A stretch of 64,000 bases of DNA, taken from positions 2,914,001 to 2,978,000 of the forward strand of contig NZ_LT670849.1 of NCBI RefSeq assembly GCF_900142985.1, given 5' to 3'. Position 1 is the stretch's first letter; every line of letters starts with the position of its first letter. The stretch comes from Bradyrhizobium erythrophlei (GTDB lineage Bacteria > Pseudomonadota > Alphaproteobacteria > Rhizobiales > Xanthobacteraceae). The notes under the pieces are model-generated. The model ran no database searches. It was not told where the DNA came from and worked only from the letters and a program-made list of their open reading frames with translations. The position numbers and the translations under genes are program-made. Shown here piece after piece: positions 49,758 through 60,654 of this stretch.

Positions 49758-50942
49758 TTACGCCGCCAGATCCGCAACCACCGCATCCAGCACCGGAAAG
49801 CCGGCTTGCGTGACGCGCAAGCGCCCACCGTCGTCGACGGCAATGGCGCCTTGCTCGCGCAACAGCGCGATGCGGCGCGGATCGAGCGGGCGGCCCGACA
49901 GCGCGGTATAGCGGCGGGGATCGATGCCTTCGGCGAGCCGCAGCCCCATCAGCAGGAACTCGTCGGCGCGTTCTTCGCTGTTGAGGAGATCGTCGACCAC
50001 GACGCCGTGGCCGTTGGTCTCGACCCGCATCAGCCACGCTTCGGGACGTTTCTCGGTCGAGGTCGCATGCCGCACGCCGTCGATATCCAGACGGCCGTGT
50101 GCGCCTGGGCCGATCCCGGCATATTCCTGGCCCCGCCAATAGACGAGATTGTGCCGGCATTCGGCGCCGGCACGTGCATGGTTGGAGATTTCGTACGCGT
50201 TCAAACCGTTGATATCGCAAACTTCCTGCGTCACGTCGTAGAGCGTCCGCGCGAGCGCCTCATCCGGCGTCTTCAGTTTGCCGGCCGCGTGCAGGCCGAA
50301 GAACGGCGTGCCTTCCTCGATCGTCAGTTGATAGAGCGAGAGGTGTTCGGCCGCTTCTCGAATCGCCAACGTCAACTCGCTGGTCCAGGCCTCCGCGGTC
50401 TGGTCGGGACGCGCATAGATGAGATCGAAGGAATAGCGTTCGAACGAGCGACGCGCGATGGCGATCGCATCCAGCGCCTCGCGCGCCGAGTGCAGCCGTC
50501 CGAGCTCTTTCAGTGACGCATCGTCGAGTGCCTGCACGCCGAGCGAGACGCGGTTGACGCCGGCGGCGCGATAGCCGGCGAAGCGCGTTGCTTCCACGCT
50601 GGTCGGATTGGCCTCCAGCGTCACTTCGGCGTCGCCAGCCACGTTCCAGTGCTTGCCGATGGCGTCGAGGATCGCGGCGACCGTCCGCGGTTGCATCAGC
50701 GAGGGCGTGCCGCCGCCGAGAAAAATCGAGGTGACTTCGCGGCCATCAGCGCGGCTTGCGGTGGTCTCGATCTCGCGCGCAAAGGCGCGCGCAAAACGCT
50801 CCTCGTCGATGGCGGCGTGACGGACGTGGCTGTTGAAATCGCAATAGGGGCATTTCGACAGGCAGAACGGCCAGTGCACGTAGACGCCGAAGGCTTCTTG
50901 CTGGTTTTGCCCACTAGTGCCTACTTTCCGAAGTTCGTGCTC
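49758..50942 (-). CDS. hemW: radical SAM protein HemW (heme chaperone)
   Basis: About 394 residues. The radical SAM cluster motif is in HWPFCLSKCPYCDF (CxxxCxxC), followed by FLGGGTPSLM and the VSLGVQALDD-type segment. It resembles HemW rather than true HemN, which is longer. The conserved part starts at about AFGVYVHWPFC; the codons before it are read from a palindromic repeat (50914-50990), including the ATG at 50942. Another in-frame start 15 bp upstream (50957) is also in the repeat. So the true start is uncertain. Confidence 0.9.
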   Translation of the reverse strand, partial: EHELRKVGTSGQNQQEAFGVYVHWPFCLSKCPYCDFNSHVRHAAIDEERFARAFAREIETTASRADGREVTSIFLGGGTPSLMQPRTVAAILDAIGKHWNVAGDAEVTLEANPTSVEATRFAGYRAAGVNRVSLGVQALDDASLKELGRLHSAREALDAIAIARRSFERYSFDLIYARPDQTAEAWTSELTLAIREAAEHLSLYQLTIEEGTPFFGLHAAGKLKTPDEALARTLYDVTQEVCDINGLNAYEISNHARAGAECRHNLVYWRGQEYAGIGPGAHGRLDIDGVRHATSTEKRPEAWLMRVETNGHGVVVDDLLNSEERADEFLLMGLRLAEGIDPRRYTALSGRPLDPRRIALLREQGAIAVDDGGRLRVTQAGFPVLDAVVADLAA

Positions 50943-50990
50943 CATCTCAGCAGCCACCTTTCACGAACTTCGGAAAGTCATGGGCTCTAG
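50914..50990. repeat. CTAG-bounded palindromic element C
   Basis: A 77-bp inverted repeat with ends CTAGTGCC...TTTCCGAAGTTCGTG and CACGAACTTCGGAAA...GGGCTCTAG. It belongs to the same family as the element at 21985. It overlaps the presumed first codons of hemW. Confidence 0.9.
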
Positions 50991-51004
50991 CAAACTTAAC
51001 AATT

Positions 51005-51083
51005 CTAGTGCCGCTTCTCCATTTGAAGTTCCTGAACGGAATTCGCAGCTTGTGGTGTAGGAACTTCAAATGGGCGGCACTAG
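51005..51083. repeat. CTAG-bounded palindromic element D
   Basis: A 79-bp inverted repeat, 14 bp from element C. The left arm CTAGTGCCGC...CATTTGAAGTTCCT pairs with the right arm GTAGGAACTTCAAATGGGCGGCACTAG. Its terminal CTAG contains the rdgB stop codon (TAG on the minus strand at 51080-51082). Confidence 0.92.
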
Positions 51084-51709
51084 TCAAGGCAGCGCTCCGC
51101 GAGTTTGACGAAAGCGCGCGCCCTGTGGGAGAGCCCTTTGCCGAGCGGCGGCAGGCCGTGCTTCTCGATTCCGCTCATCTCGCCGAAGGTGCGGTCGTGG
51201 CCGTCGGGCAAGAACATCGGATCGTAGCCGAAGCCGGCGGTGCCGCGCGGCGGCCAGACCAGCGTGCCGTCGACGCGCGCCTCGACTTCTTCGAGGTGGC
51301 CGTCGGGCCAGGCAACGCACAGTGCCGAAACGAAGTGGGCTTTTCGCTGGGCGGGTTCGGTCGCGCCGCGCTCGGCCAGCAACCGTTCGATCCGGGTCAT
51401 CGCGCCGTTGAAATCTTTCGACGGTCCGGCCCAGCGCGCCGAATAGATTCCGGGTGCGCCGTCGAGCGCGTCGACCACGAGACCGGAATCATCAGCAAAC
51501 GCAGGAAGGTTCGCCGCCGTCGCGGCCGCGGCCGCCTTGATTTTGGCGTTGGCGGCAAAATTGTCGCCGGTCTCTTCGGGTTCGGCGAGATTGAGATCGG
51601 TTGCCGAAATCGCCGTGACGCCGTGCGGCGCCAGCAATTCGCGCATCTCGACGAGCTTGCCGGGATTATGGGTCGCAATCACAAGCTGGCCGGTTATGCG
51701 ACGGGGCAT
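51080..51709 (-). CDS. rdgB: non-canonical purine NTP pyrophosphatase RdgB
   Basis: A 209-residue house-cleaning enzyme that hydrolyses ITP, dITP and XTP. The start [39 protein letters not shown] and [20 protein letters not shown] are the family motifs. It begins 3 bp after the rph stop, so rph-rdgB are co-transcribed. Its TAG stop is supplied by a palindromic repeat. Confidence 0.97.
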   Translation of the reverse strand: MPRRITGQLVIATHNPGKLVEMRELLAPHGVTAISATDLNLAEPEETGDNFAANAKIKAAAAATAANLPAFADDSGLVVDALDGAPGIYSARWAGPSKDFNGAMTRIERLLAERGATEPAQRKAHFVSALCVAWPDGHLEEVEARVDGTLVWPPRGTAGFGYDPMFLPDGHDRTFGEMSGIEKHGLPPLGKGLSHRARAFVKLAERCLD

Positions 51710-51712
51710 CTC

Positions 51713-52426
51713 CTACCCCACCGCCATCTTCTGCAAGTCGACAAGCCGGGCGACGCCCTTTTGCGCCAGCGCCATCAGCGCCAGGAACTCGTCCTGCGAG
51801 AATGGCGTCTTCTCGGCGGTGCCCTGCACTTCGATGATCCGGCCGTCGCCGGTCATGACGAAATTGGCGTCGGTCTCGGCAGAAGAGTCCTCGGCGTAAT
51901 CGAGGTCGAGCACCGGCGCTCCGTTATAGATGCCGCAGGAGATCGCGGCGACATGGTCGCGCAGGACGTTGGTCTTGATCATGTTGCGCGCCTTCATCCA
52001 GGAGATGCAGTCGGCGAGCGCGACCCAGGCGCCGGTGATGGAGGCGGTCCGTGTGCCGCCGTCGGCCTGCAGCACGTCGCAATCGACCGTGATCTGGCGC
52101 TCGCCGAGCGCTTCCAGGTCGAGCGCAGTGCGCAGCGAGCGGCCGATCAGACGCTGGATCTCCACCGTACGTCCGCTTTGCTTGCCGCTGGAAGCTTCCC
52201 GCCGGGTGCGTTCCAGGGTTGCCCGCGGCAGCATGCCGTATTCGGCCGTCACCCAGCCGCGGCCCTGACCCTTGAGCCAGGGCGGAAGGCGTTCTTCCAG
52301 CGTCGCCGTCACCAGCACATGGGTGTCGCCGAATTTAACGAGGCAGGACCCTTCCGCATACTTGACCACGCCGCGTTCCAGCGACACGGCGCGCAGTTCA
52401 TCCGGCGCACGGCGGCTTGGACGCAT
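51713..52426 (-). CDS. rph: ribonuclease PH
   Basis: A 237-residue phosphorolytic exonuclease that trims the tRNA 3' end. [44 protein letters not shown] and [47 protein letters not shown] segments are present. It is divergent from hrcA, with 156 bp between them. The hrcA/rph divergence is a usual alphaproteobacterial layout. Confidence 0.97.
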   Translation of the reverse strand: MRPSRRAPDELRAVSLERGVVKYAEGSCLVKFGDTHVLVTATLEERLPPWLKGQGRGWVTAEYGMLPRATLERTRREASSGKQSGRTVEIQRLIGRSLRTALDLEALGERQITVDCDVLQADGGTRTASITGAWVALADCISWMKARNMIKTNVLRDHVAAISCGIYNGAPVLDLDYAEDSSAETDANFVMTGDGRIIEVQGTAEKTPFSQDEFLALMALAQKGVARLVDLQKMAVG

Positions 52427-52582
52427 GAGAATCCTCCGAAATTAACCAAGGCACAGCCTATTTGACGGCCCGGCGTCCTTCTAGGAGGGCGCCTGCGGTG
52501 CGGCAAGGCTTTTCCTTGATGCACGCTTGTCAGGGGACACCTAGATAGACAAGATCAGCGCGATTTTTGGGAGTTTTCGATT

Positions 52583-53671
52583 TTGGCTCATCACGATCCG
52601 ATTGGCCTGATTTCCTCGCATGCCGGGCTTGCCCAGCTCAACGAGCGCTCGCGGGACATCTTTCGCCAGATCGTCGAGAGTTACCTCGCCACCGGCGAGC
52701 CGGTCGGTTCGCGGAATATTTCGCGCCTGATCGCGGTTCCACTGTCGCCGGCGTCGGTCCGCAACGTGATGGCCGATCTCGAGGCGCTCGGGCTGATCTA
52801 CGCGCCGCACACCTCGGCCGGCCGGCTGCCGACCGAAATAGGCCTGCGGTTCTTTGTCGATGCCCTGATGCAGGTCGGCGATCTCACCGAAGCGGAGCGG
52901 CAGTCGATCCAGACCCAGCTTGCGGCTGTAGGGCGGGCGCAATCCGTCGAGGCCGCGCTCGGCGAGGCGCTGACCCGGCTCTCCGGGCTGACGCGCGCCG
53001 CCTCGGTGGTGTTGACCGGCAAATCCAATTCGCGGCTGAAGCACATCGAATTCGTGCGGCTGGAACCGGAGCGGGCGCTGGTCGTGCTGGTCAGCGAGGA
53101 CGGCCAGGTCGAAAACCGCGTGCTGGTGCTGCCGCCGGGCGTGCCGTCGTCGGCGCTGATCGAAGCGACCAACTTTCTCAACGCGCGGATCCGGGGGCGA
53201 ACGCTGGCGGAAGCGCGGCTCGAACTCGAAACCGCGCTGGCGCATGGCCGCGCCGAGCTCGATCAGCTGACGCAGAAGGTGATCGCGGCAGGGCTCGCAA
53301 GCTGGTCCGGCGGTGAAAACGAGGATCGCCAGCTGATCGTGCGTGGCCACGCCAATCTCCTGGAAGATCTGCACGCGCTCGAAGATCTGGAACGCATCCG
53401 CCTGTTGTTCGATGATCTCGAGACCAAGCGCGGCGTCATCGATCTGCTCGGCCGCGCCGAAAGCGCCGAAGGGGTGAGGATTTTCATCGGATCGGAGAAC
53501 AAGCTGTTTTCGCTGTCGGGTTCGTCGACGATTATCGCGCCCTATCGGGACGGGGCGGGCAAGATTGTCGGCGTTCTCGGCGTGATCGGGCCGACCCGGC
53601 TCAATTATGCGCGCGTGATCCCGACGGTGGATTACGCGGCGCGGATCGTCAGCCGCATGCTGGGCGGCTGA
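52583..53671 (+). CDS. hrcA: heat-inducible transcription repressor HrcA
   Basis: A 362-residue repressor that in other bacteria binds CIRCE operators at groESL. The N-terminal winged helix includes [17 protein letters not shown] and [40 protein letters not shown]. The start is a TTG at 52583 with GGGAG about ten bases upstream; no better ATG is in frame. grpE follows after 106 bp. No CIRCE sequence is in this window. Confidence 0.96.
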   Translation: MAHHDPIGLISSHAGLAQLNERSRDIFRQIVESYLATGEPVGSRNISRLIAVPLSPASVRNVMADLEALGLIYAPHTSAGRLPTEIGLRFFVDALMQVGDLTEAERQSIQTQLAAVGRAQSVEAALGEALTRLSGLTRAASVVLTGKSNSRLKHIEFVRLEPERALVVLVSEDGQVENRVLVLPPGVPSSALIEATNFLNARIRGRTLAEARLELETALAHGRAELDQLTQKVIAAGLASWSGGENEDRQLIVRGHANLLEDLHALEDLERIRLLFDDLETKRGVIDLLGRAESAEGVRIFIGSENKLFSLSGSSTIIAPYRDGAGKIVGVLGVIGPTRLNYARVIPTVDYAARIVSRMLGG

Positions 53672-53777
53672 TCCGGGCGTCTCACAGCCCGTTTGGAGCT
53701 TGATTTTCGGCCGCTAAAGCACGATATCCGGCGCAATCATTCAACGATCCAGCAGACGATTTCGAAAAGGTAGTCGC

Positions 53778-54380
53778 ATGACCGATCCCAAGGGGCAGAA
53801 CGACAATTCGGCGAGCCCTGAGCAAGGAGCGGAGCCCGTGGTTTCCAAGCCCTACATCATGCCGGACGATCCGGAAGAAGGGTCTGCGGAGGCGCTCGCC
53901 AAGGAACTGGCCGAGGCGCGCGACAAGACCCTGCGCACGCTGGCCGAAATGGAAAACCTTCGTCAGCGGACCCGTCGGGAGGTTGCCGATTCGAAGGTCT
54001 ATGGCATCACCGGCTTTGCGCGCGACGTGCTCGACATCGCCGATAGTCTTCAGCGCGCGCTCGATGCGGTGCCGGCTGAGACGCGGGAACTGGCCGACCC
54101 GATGCTGAAGACGCTGATCGAAGGCGTCGAGCTCACGGAGCGCTCCCTGCTCAATACGCTCGAGAAAAACGGCGTCAAGAAGTTCGATCCGCTGGGCGAG
54201 AAGTTCAATCCGAATTTCCAGCAGGCGATGTACGAAGTTCCCGATGCTTCGGTGCCGGCGGGTACCGTGGTGCAGGTGGTTCAGGCCGGCTACACGATCG
54301 GCGAACGCGTGCTGCGTCCGGCGCTGGTCGCTGTCTCCAAGGGCGGGGCGAAGACGCCCGCGCCGGAGCAGCAGCAATAA
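53778..54380 (+). CDS. grpE: nucleotide exchange factor GrpE
   Basis: A 200-residue co-chaperone of DnaK. Long coiled coil ([33 protein letters not shown]), then the beta domain with [23 protein letters not shown] and [29 protein letters not shown]. dnaK is 2.3 kb downstream, with two unrelated genes between. Confidence 0.97.
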   Translation: MTDPKGQNDNSASPEQGAEPVVSKPYIMPDDPEEGSAEALAKELAEARDKTLRTLAEMENLRQRTRREVADSKVYGITGFARDVLDIADSLQRALDAVPAETRELADPMLKTLIEGVELTERSLLNTLEKNGVKKFDPLGEKFNPNFQQAMYEVPDASVPAGTVVQVVQAGYTIGERVLRPALVAVSKGGAKTPAPEQQQ

Positions 54381-54391
54381 GCAGGCGGCTC

Positions 54392-54512
54392 CTGACCCCC
54401 TCATCCTGAGGAGCGCGCATTGCGCGCGTCTCGAAGGATGTGGCCCGTGTCGGCGGCCTTATGGTTCGAGACGCCGCGTCAAATGACGCGGCTCCTCACC
54501 ATGAGGGTCAGA
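54392..54512. repeat. palindromic intergenic repeat (CCCTCATCCTGAGGAGC type)
   Basis: About 121 bp between grpE and the nicotinamidase gene (convergent). The left end CTGACCCCCTCATCCTGAGG pairs with the right end CCTCACCATGAGGGTCAG. GTCTCGAAGGATG pairs loosely with ATGGTTCGAGAC inside. A repeat type widespread in Bradyrhizobium-like genomes. Confidence 0.85.
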
Positions 54513-54520
54513 TATCCTTG

Positions 54521-55237
54521 TTACACGGCGATATCGCTGGACTGGATTCGCTTCACGCCCGCCTTGGCCATGTCGGCCCATGCCTTGGCAAGCGAGCCCT
54601 GGGTGTCGATGCCGCGGCAGGCGTCCTCGATGACATAGGCGTCGAAACCTGCCTTGCGCGCATCCATCGCGGTCCACGCCACGCAGAAGTCGGTAGCAAG
54701 GCCCGCAACGAAAAGTTTTTGCAGCTTGCGCGCCTTGAGCCAGGCGGCAAGGCCTGTCGTCGTCTTGCCGTCGGCCTCGGTGAAGGCCGAATAGCTGTCG
54801 GTGTCCTTGTGATAGCCCTTGCGGATGATGAGCTCGGCCTGCGGGATCGAGAGATCCTTCGACAGCGACGCGCCGTCGGTGCCCTGCACGCAGTGATCGG
54901 GCCACAGCACCTGCTTGCCGTAAGCCAGATCGACGGTTTCGAACGGTTTCTTGCCGGCATGCGAGGACGCGAACGAGACGTGCCCGGGGGTGTGCCAGTC
55001 CTGGGTCATCACGACGTTGGCAAAGCCCTTGGCGAGCTTGTTGATGACCGGGACGACCTGATCGCCCTCTTTCACGGCAAGGCTGCCGCCGGGCAGGAAA
55101 CAATTCTGTACGTCGATGACGAGCAAGGCCGATGCATCGTCGATCTTGATCGAGGCGGCCGCCCAGAGCGGCCGTGAAGCAACCACGGTGGCGGCGAGGC
55201 TGCCCAGGGTTGCGAGTGTCTGTCTTCGGTTGATCAT
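54521..55237 (-). CDS. pncA: nicotinamidase/pyrazinamidase with export signal
   Basis: A 238-residue cysteine hydrolase converting nicotinamide to nicotinate. Catalytic Asp in LLVIDVQNCFLPGG, Lys in RKGYHKDTDSYS, Cys in GLATDFCVAWTAMDA; metal ligands in TQDWHTPGH. Unusual feature: an N-terminal signal of about 28 residues (INRRQTLATLGSLAATVVAS, ending WAAA) that resembles a Tat signal, so the enzyme is probably periplasmic. Cytosolic PncA lacks this. Confidence 0.9.
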   Translation of the reverse strand: MINRRQTLATLGSLAATVVASRPLWAAASIKIDDASALLVIDVQNCFLPGGSLAVKEGDQVVPVINKLAKGFANVVMTQDWHTPGHVSFASSHAGKKPFETVDLAYGKQVLWPDHCVQGTDGASLSKDLSIPQAELIIRKGYHKDTDSYSAFTEADGKTTTGLAAWLKARKLQKLFVAGLATDFCVAWTAMDARKAGFDAYVIEDACRGIDTQGSLAKAWADMAKAGVKRIQSSDIAV

Positions 55238-55321
55238 GTGGTGCCCTCCCTCTTCAGGACGAGGGTAGCAAATCAGGCGGCCGGCGGAAGATCAAGAAAG
55301 TGGCGCTGTCTGCTACACAAA

Positions 55322-55371
55322 CTAGCGCCCCGATTCCGAAGTCCGTGCGGACTTTTGAACCGCTACGCTAG
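55322..55371. repeat. CTAG-bounded palindromic element E (short)
   Basis: 50 bp from CTAGCGCCCCGATTCCGAAGTCCG to CGGACTTTTGAACCGCTACGCTAG, an imperfect inverted repeat with almost no loop. Its right CTAG contains the stop codon of the next gene (TAG on the minus strand, 55368-55370). Confidence 0.82.
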
Positions 55372-56303
55372 CGCGGCTCGATTGCGTCGCGGACCGCGCG
55401 GAAACGCGGAAAGGCCTTTTCCCATTGATCGCGCGGCGCGCTGCCGATGATCCGCATCGAGCCCCCGCCGCCGAAGCGCAGCCACTGCACCAGCGTGACC
55501 GGCGTATCGTTACGGCCAGAGGTGGCATCGATCCGGGTCTCATATCCCGCCATCCCGTCGATCCGGACCGGCTCGGACATCGTGATTTTTCCGGTGTGCA
55601 TGCCGGGAATGGCGCGCGCGGCCTGATCGGCGAAGCGGGCGCGGTCGTCCGGCTGGGCGGGTGTCGCCGCCATCAGGCCGATCACCATGAAGGGCGCGGC
55701 CTCGAAACCGGTCTCCTCCTCGCCGTCAGCGAGAAGGAGCGCGCCGGTCGCGCCCAGCGCACGAACATGCTTGAAGTCGCCGAGATTGCTGACCTTGAAC
55801 GGCATCAGCGCAAGCTGTTCGTCGACCGGGACTTCCTTGCGAATGACGGCGGATGCAAACATCTGGCGAACCGCATCGTCGCTGTAGATCTTGGTGGCGT
55901 TCTCCGGCACCTGGACGTCGACATAGCCGGAGAAGCTCCCGCCGGAGAGGATCATCGAGTAGTGGCGGAAAACACCGGAGGCGTTCTTGACGGTCTCTGC
56001 CGTGTAGTACGCCGTTCCGGCGCCGGTCTCGAGGCTCTCCGGCTTGACGGCGGAGCCGGCCGCCGGATTGGTCTTGACCCCGTTCATGACCTCGCCATAG
56101 GCGCCCGCCGGCAACTCCGCGACCAGCACCTTCACGTTCTGGTCCTCCGTCGTGAAGCCCGAAAAGGTCTTGGCGGGGACGAGGCCGACCAGCGGCGTCA
56201 TCCCGACCCGGGCCCCCGGCGGGAAAACCGGGTCGGCGGCGAGCGCGCCGGCGATAGTCGCGGCCAGCCAGGCGAGGACGGAAAGCAGTCGGAGATAGGT
56301 CAT
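55368..56303 (-). CDS. exported hypothetical protein
   Basis: A 311-residue protein with a signal peptide (MTYLRLLSVLAWLAATIAGA, cleaved before ADPVFP). No recognised domain. The mature part opens with FPPGARVGMTPLVGLVPAKTFSGF and later has a repeated pattern of short beta-rich segments. Similar exported proteins occur in Bradyrhizobium-type genomes without known function. Its stop codon comes from the palindromic element E. It is divergent from dnaK, separated by 354 bp. Confidence 0.75.
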   Translation of the reverse strand: MTYLRLLSVLAWLAATIAGALAADPVFPPGARVGMTPLVGLVPAKTFSGFTTEDQNVKVLVAELPAGAYGEVMNGVKTNPAAGSAVKPESLETGAGTAYYTAETVKNASGVFRHYSMILSGGSFSGYVDVQVPENATKIYSDDAVRQMFASAVIRKEVPVDEQLALMPFKVSNLGDFKHVRALGATGALLLADGEEETGFEAAPFMVIGLMAATPAQPDDRARFADQAARAIPGMHTGKITMSEPVRIDGMAGYETRIDATSGRNDTPVTLVQWLRFGGGGSMRIIGSAPRDQWEKAFPRFRAVRDAIEPR

Positions 56304-56524
56304 TTGGCGATCTTCTCGGGTGGTGTTGGAGTCCGTTCGATCAGGGGCTTCCCCCTGTCCCGGTTGGGAGCGCTTTTAACGGTTTTGCCGTCCGGGCGAC
56401 AGCGGTATGGGAGGCGAGGGGACGCCGCCTCCCGGTATTACCCCGGGGCGGTCCGGCTGTGGTCGCGCCCCGAAACTATCTTTAAAAGTTGAGGGGCTTG
56501 GCGGACGAAGCTTGCGCGATCCTC

Positions 56525-56552
56525 CTTGCACGCCATACACCCCCTCCTATAT
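56525..56552 (+). promoter_or_regulatory. RpoH (sigma-32)-type promoter of dnaK
   Basis: CTTG at 56525-56528, a 17-bp spacer, then CCTATAT at 56546-56552. This fits the alphaproteobacterial heat-shock consensus CTTG-(17/18)-CYTATNT. It lies about 105 bp upstream of the dnaK start codon. In Bradyrhizobium the dnaKJ genes are known to be RpoH-dependent. The rest of the 354-bp gap shows no gene. Confidence 0.75.
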
Positions 56553-56657
56553 GAGGCTCACCGTCGCAATATCGCGAGTATTTGATCGTTGGGGGTCCGG
56601 ATCAGGCGCCGACAGGGCCTCAAGCCGACCTGCCGCAAAAAGAAGGATATGAGGACC

Positions 56658-58559
<1,902 letters not shown>

Positions 58560-58576
58560 AGAGCGACGAACGATGG

Positions 58577-58632
58577 CCCCCCATTCTTGCGAGTGCGCGC
58601 AGCGTCTCGAAAGAGTGGGGGTTATTTTTTCT
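58577..58632 (+). terminator. intrinsic terminator between dnaK and dnaJ
   Basis: CCCCCATTCTTGCGAG at 58578 pairs with CTCGAAAGAGTGGGGG (about 14 of 16 positions), followed by TTATTTTTTCTTT. A good Rho-independent terminator starting 18 bp after the dnaK stop and before dnaJ; read-through would let dnaJ be made at a lower level. Confidence 0.87.
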
Positions 58633-58686
58633 TTAAGCCGAAAGCGGCATTGTGGGCCGCGGATGAATTTCGGGCGGGTTTGACGG

Positions 58687-59820
58687 ATGTCCACCAAGCG
58701 CTGTTATTACGAAACGCTAGAAGTCGAGCGCACCGCCGACGAAACCAGACTCAAGTCGGCCTTTCGCAAGCTTGCGATGAAGTGGCATCCGGACAAGAAT
58801 CCCGGTGACGCCCAGAGCGAGGTCCGCTTCAAGGAAATCAACGAAGCCTATGAGGTTCTGAAAGACGGCGACAAGCGCGCCGCCTACGACCGCTTCGGCC
58901 ATGCCGCTTTCGAGCAGGGTGGCATGGGCGGCGGCCCTGCGGGCTTCGGCGCCGGCTTTGCGTCCTCCTTCTCGGATATTTTCGAAGACCTGTTCGGCAT
59001 GGCGAGCCAGCGCGGCCGCGGCGGCCGCGAACGTGGCGCCGACCTGCGCTACAATATGGAAATCAGCCTGGAGGAAGCCTTCCAGGGCAAGACCGCGCAG
59101 ATCGAGATCCCGGTCTCGGTGACCTGCGAATCCTGTTCGGGCATCGGCGCCAAGGCCGGCACCAAGCCGAAGACCTGCAGCATGTGCGGCGGCGCCGGGC
59201 GGGTGCGGCAGGCGCAGGGCTTTTTCACCCTCGAGCGCACCTGTCCGGGCTGTCAGGGCCGCGGCCAGATGATCGAAGAACCCTGTCCGTCTTGCACCGG
59301 CACCGGCCGGGTGACCCGCGAGCGGACGCTGTCGGTCAATATTCCGCAAGGGGTCGAAGACGGCACCCGCATCCGCCTGGCCGGCGAGGGCGAGGCGGGC
59401 CTGCGTGGCGGGCCTCCCGGCGACCTCTACATCTTCCTGTCGCTGACGGCGCACGAGTTCTTCCAGCGCGATGGCGCCGATCTGCATTGCCGGGTGCCGA
59501 TCTCCATGGTGACGGCAGCGCTTGGCGGCGAGTTCGAGGTGCCGACCATCGACAAGGGCAAGACCAAGGTGAAAATCCCGTCGGGGACTCAGTCGGGCCG
59601 CCGCTTCCGCATTGCATCAAAGGGTATGCCGGTGCTGCGTTCGCGCCAGGCTGGTGACATGTACGTCCAGGTCATGGTCGAGACGCCGCAGAATCTGACC
59701 AAGAAACAGCAGGAATTGCTGGCTGAGTTCGAAAAATTATCCTCCGGTGCAACCCAACCCGAGGCTGCGGGTTTCTTTGCCAAGGTCAAGGACTTCTTCG
59801 GCAACCGTGCCAGCGCGTGA
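58687..59820 (+). CDS. dnaJ: chaperone protein DnaJ (Hsp40)
   Basis: A 377-residue J-protein that delivers clients to DnaK and triggers its ATPase. J domain with HPD motif in [10 protein letters not shown]; Gly/Phe-rich region ([14 protein letters not shown]); four zinc-finger repeats [33 protein letters not shown]-terminal substrate domains. Start ATG at 58687 ([18 protein letters not shown]). Preceded by the dnaK terminator, so it may also have its own weak promoter. Confidence 0.98.
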   Translation: MSTKRCYYETLEVERTADETRLKSAFRKLAMKWHPDKNPGDAQSEVRFKEINEAYEVLKDGDKRAAYDRFGHAAFEQGGMGGGPAGFGAGFASSFSDIFEDLFGMASQRGRGGRERGADLRYNMEISLEEAFQGKTAQIEIPVSVTCESCSGIGAKAGTKPKTCSMCGGAGRVRQAQGFFTLERTCPGCQGRGQMIEEPCPSCTGTGRVTRERTLSVNIPQGVEDGTRIRLAGEGEAGLRGGPPGDLYIFLSLTAHEFFQRDGADLHCRVPISMVTAALGGEFEVPTIDKGKTKVKIPSGTQSGRRFRIASKGMPVLRSRQAGDMYVQVMVETPQNLTKKQQELLAEFEKLSSGATQPEAAGFFAKVKDFFGNRASA

Positions 59821-59898
59821 TTCGCGTTGGTGTCGCTTGTTTGCGCGCTCGAAACCATAACGAGCACAGCGTCTTGCGAAGCTGGTATGCTGGCCGCC

Positions 59899-59924
59899 AA
59901 CGCGCCACAAGGCGCGTTTTGCTT
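59899..59924 (+). terminator. putative terminator after dnaJ
   Basis: A perfect 8-bp stem AACGCGCC/GGCGCGTT with an ACAA loop, followed by TTGCTTG. Short T-run, so a weak terminator. About 80 bp after the dnaJ stop, before pmtA. Confidence 0.55.
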
Positions 59925-60005
59925 GACCAGGTCGTTGGCTCCCTATACCTCTTTGTGACTGTTTTCTGACATTGTGCCGCGAAAGCGGTCCCGCCTGGTA
60001 GCGAC

Positions 60006-60608
60006 ATGCCATTGCAATCGTCCGTGCGTGCGTTGAAAAAGCCGCTTCGTCTCGATGATGAAGTCCGTTTTCTCCGTTCATGGATTGAAAAACCACTTCA
60101 CATGGGCGCGGTCATGCCGTCGGGCAAATTGCTCGCGCGCACCATGGCGCAATATGTCGACATCGAATCCGACGCGCCCGTCGTCGAGTTGGGTCCCGGC
60201 ACCGGTGCGATCACCAACGCGCTGATCGAACGCGGCATTGATCAGAAGCGGTTGGTGCTGGTCGAGTACAATCCGGGCTTCTGCGCGCTGCTGCGCGATC
60301 GTTACCCGCATGCCAAGGTCGTCCAGGGCGATGCGTATCGTTTGCGGGATTCGCTGCGCGAGGCGCTCGATGCGCCGGCCTCCGCCGTCGTGTCCGGTCT
60401 GCCGCTGGTGACCAAGCCGATGCAGATTCGCCTCAAGCTGATCCGCGATGCGTTCGCGGCGCTCGCCCCTCGCGCGCCCTTCGTGCAGTTCACCTACTCG
60501 GTCGCGCCGCCGATCCCGAAATCGCTGCCCGGGGTTTCCACCGAAGCCTCCGAGCGCGTCTGGATGAACCTTCCGCCCGCCCGCGTCTGGGTGTATCGCA
60601 AGGGCTAA
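60006..60608 (+). CDS. pmtA: phospholipid N-methyltransferase PmtA
   Basis: A 200-residue SAM-dependent methyltransferase that methylates phosphatidylethanolamine towards phosphatidylcholine. SAM motif I is VVELGPGTGAITNALIERG. SGLPLVTKPMQIRLKLIR and FVQFTYSVAPPIPKS are typical of the rhizobial PmtA family. Its place downstream of dnaKJ matches what is known in Bradyrhizobium, where PmtA contributes to the phosphatidylcholine needed for symbiosis. The number of methylation steps done by this enzyme cannot be read from sequence. Confidence 0.9.
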   Translation: MPLQSSVRALKKPLRLDDEVRFLRSWIEKPLHMGAVMPSGKLLARTMAQYVDIESDAPVVELGPGTGAITNALIERGIDQKRLVLVEYNPGFCALLRDRYPHAKVVQGDAYRLRDSLREALDAPASAVVSGLPLVTKPMQIRLKLIRDAFAALAPRAPFVQFTYSVAPPIPKSLPGVSTEASERVWMNLPPARVWVYRKG

Positions 60609-60654
60609 GCCGTCCCCGGTTCGGCGGAGGGCGATCGCTGAACCGATCTGGAAT

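Noticed and set aside
52427..52582. CIRCE operator near hrcA
   Set aside because: No TTAGCACTC-N9-GAGTGCTAA sequence is present in the rph-hrcA gap or elsewhere that I saw.
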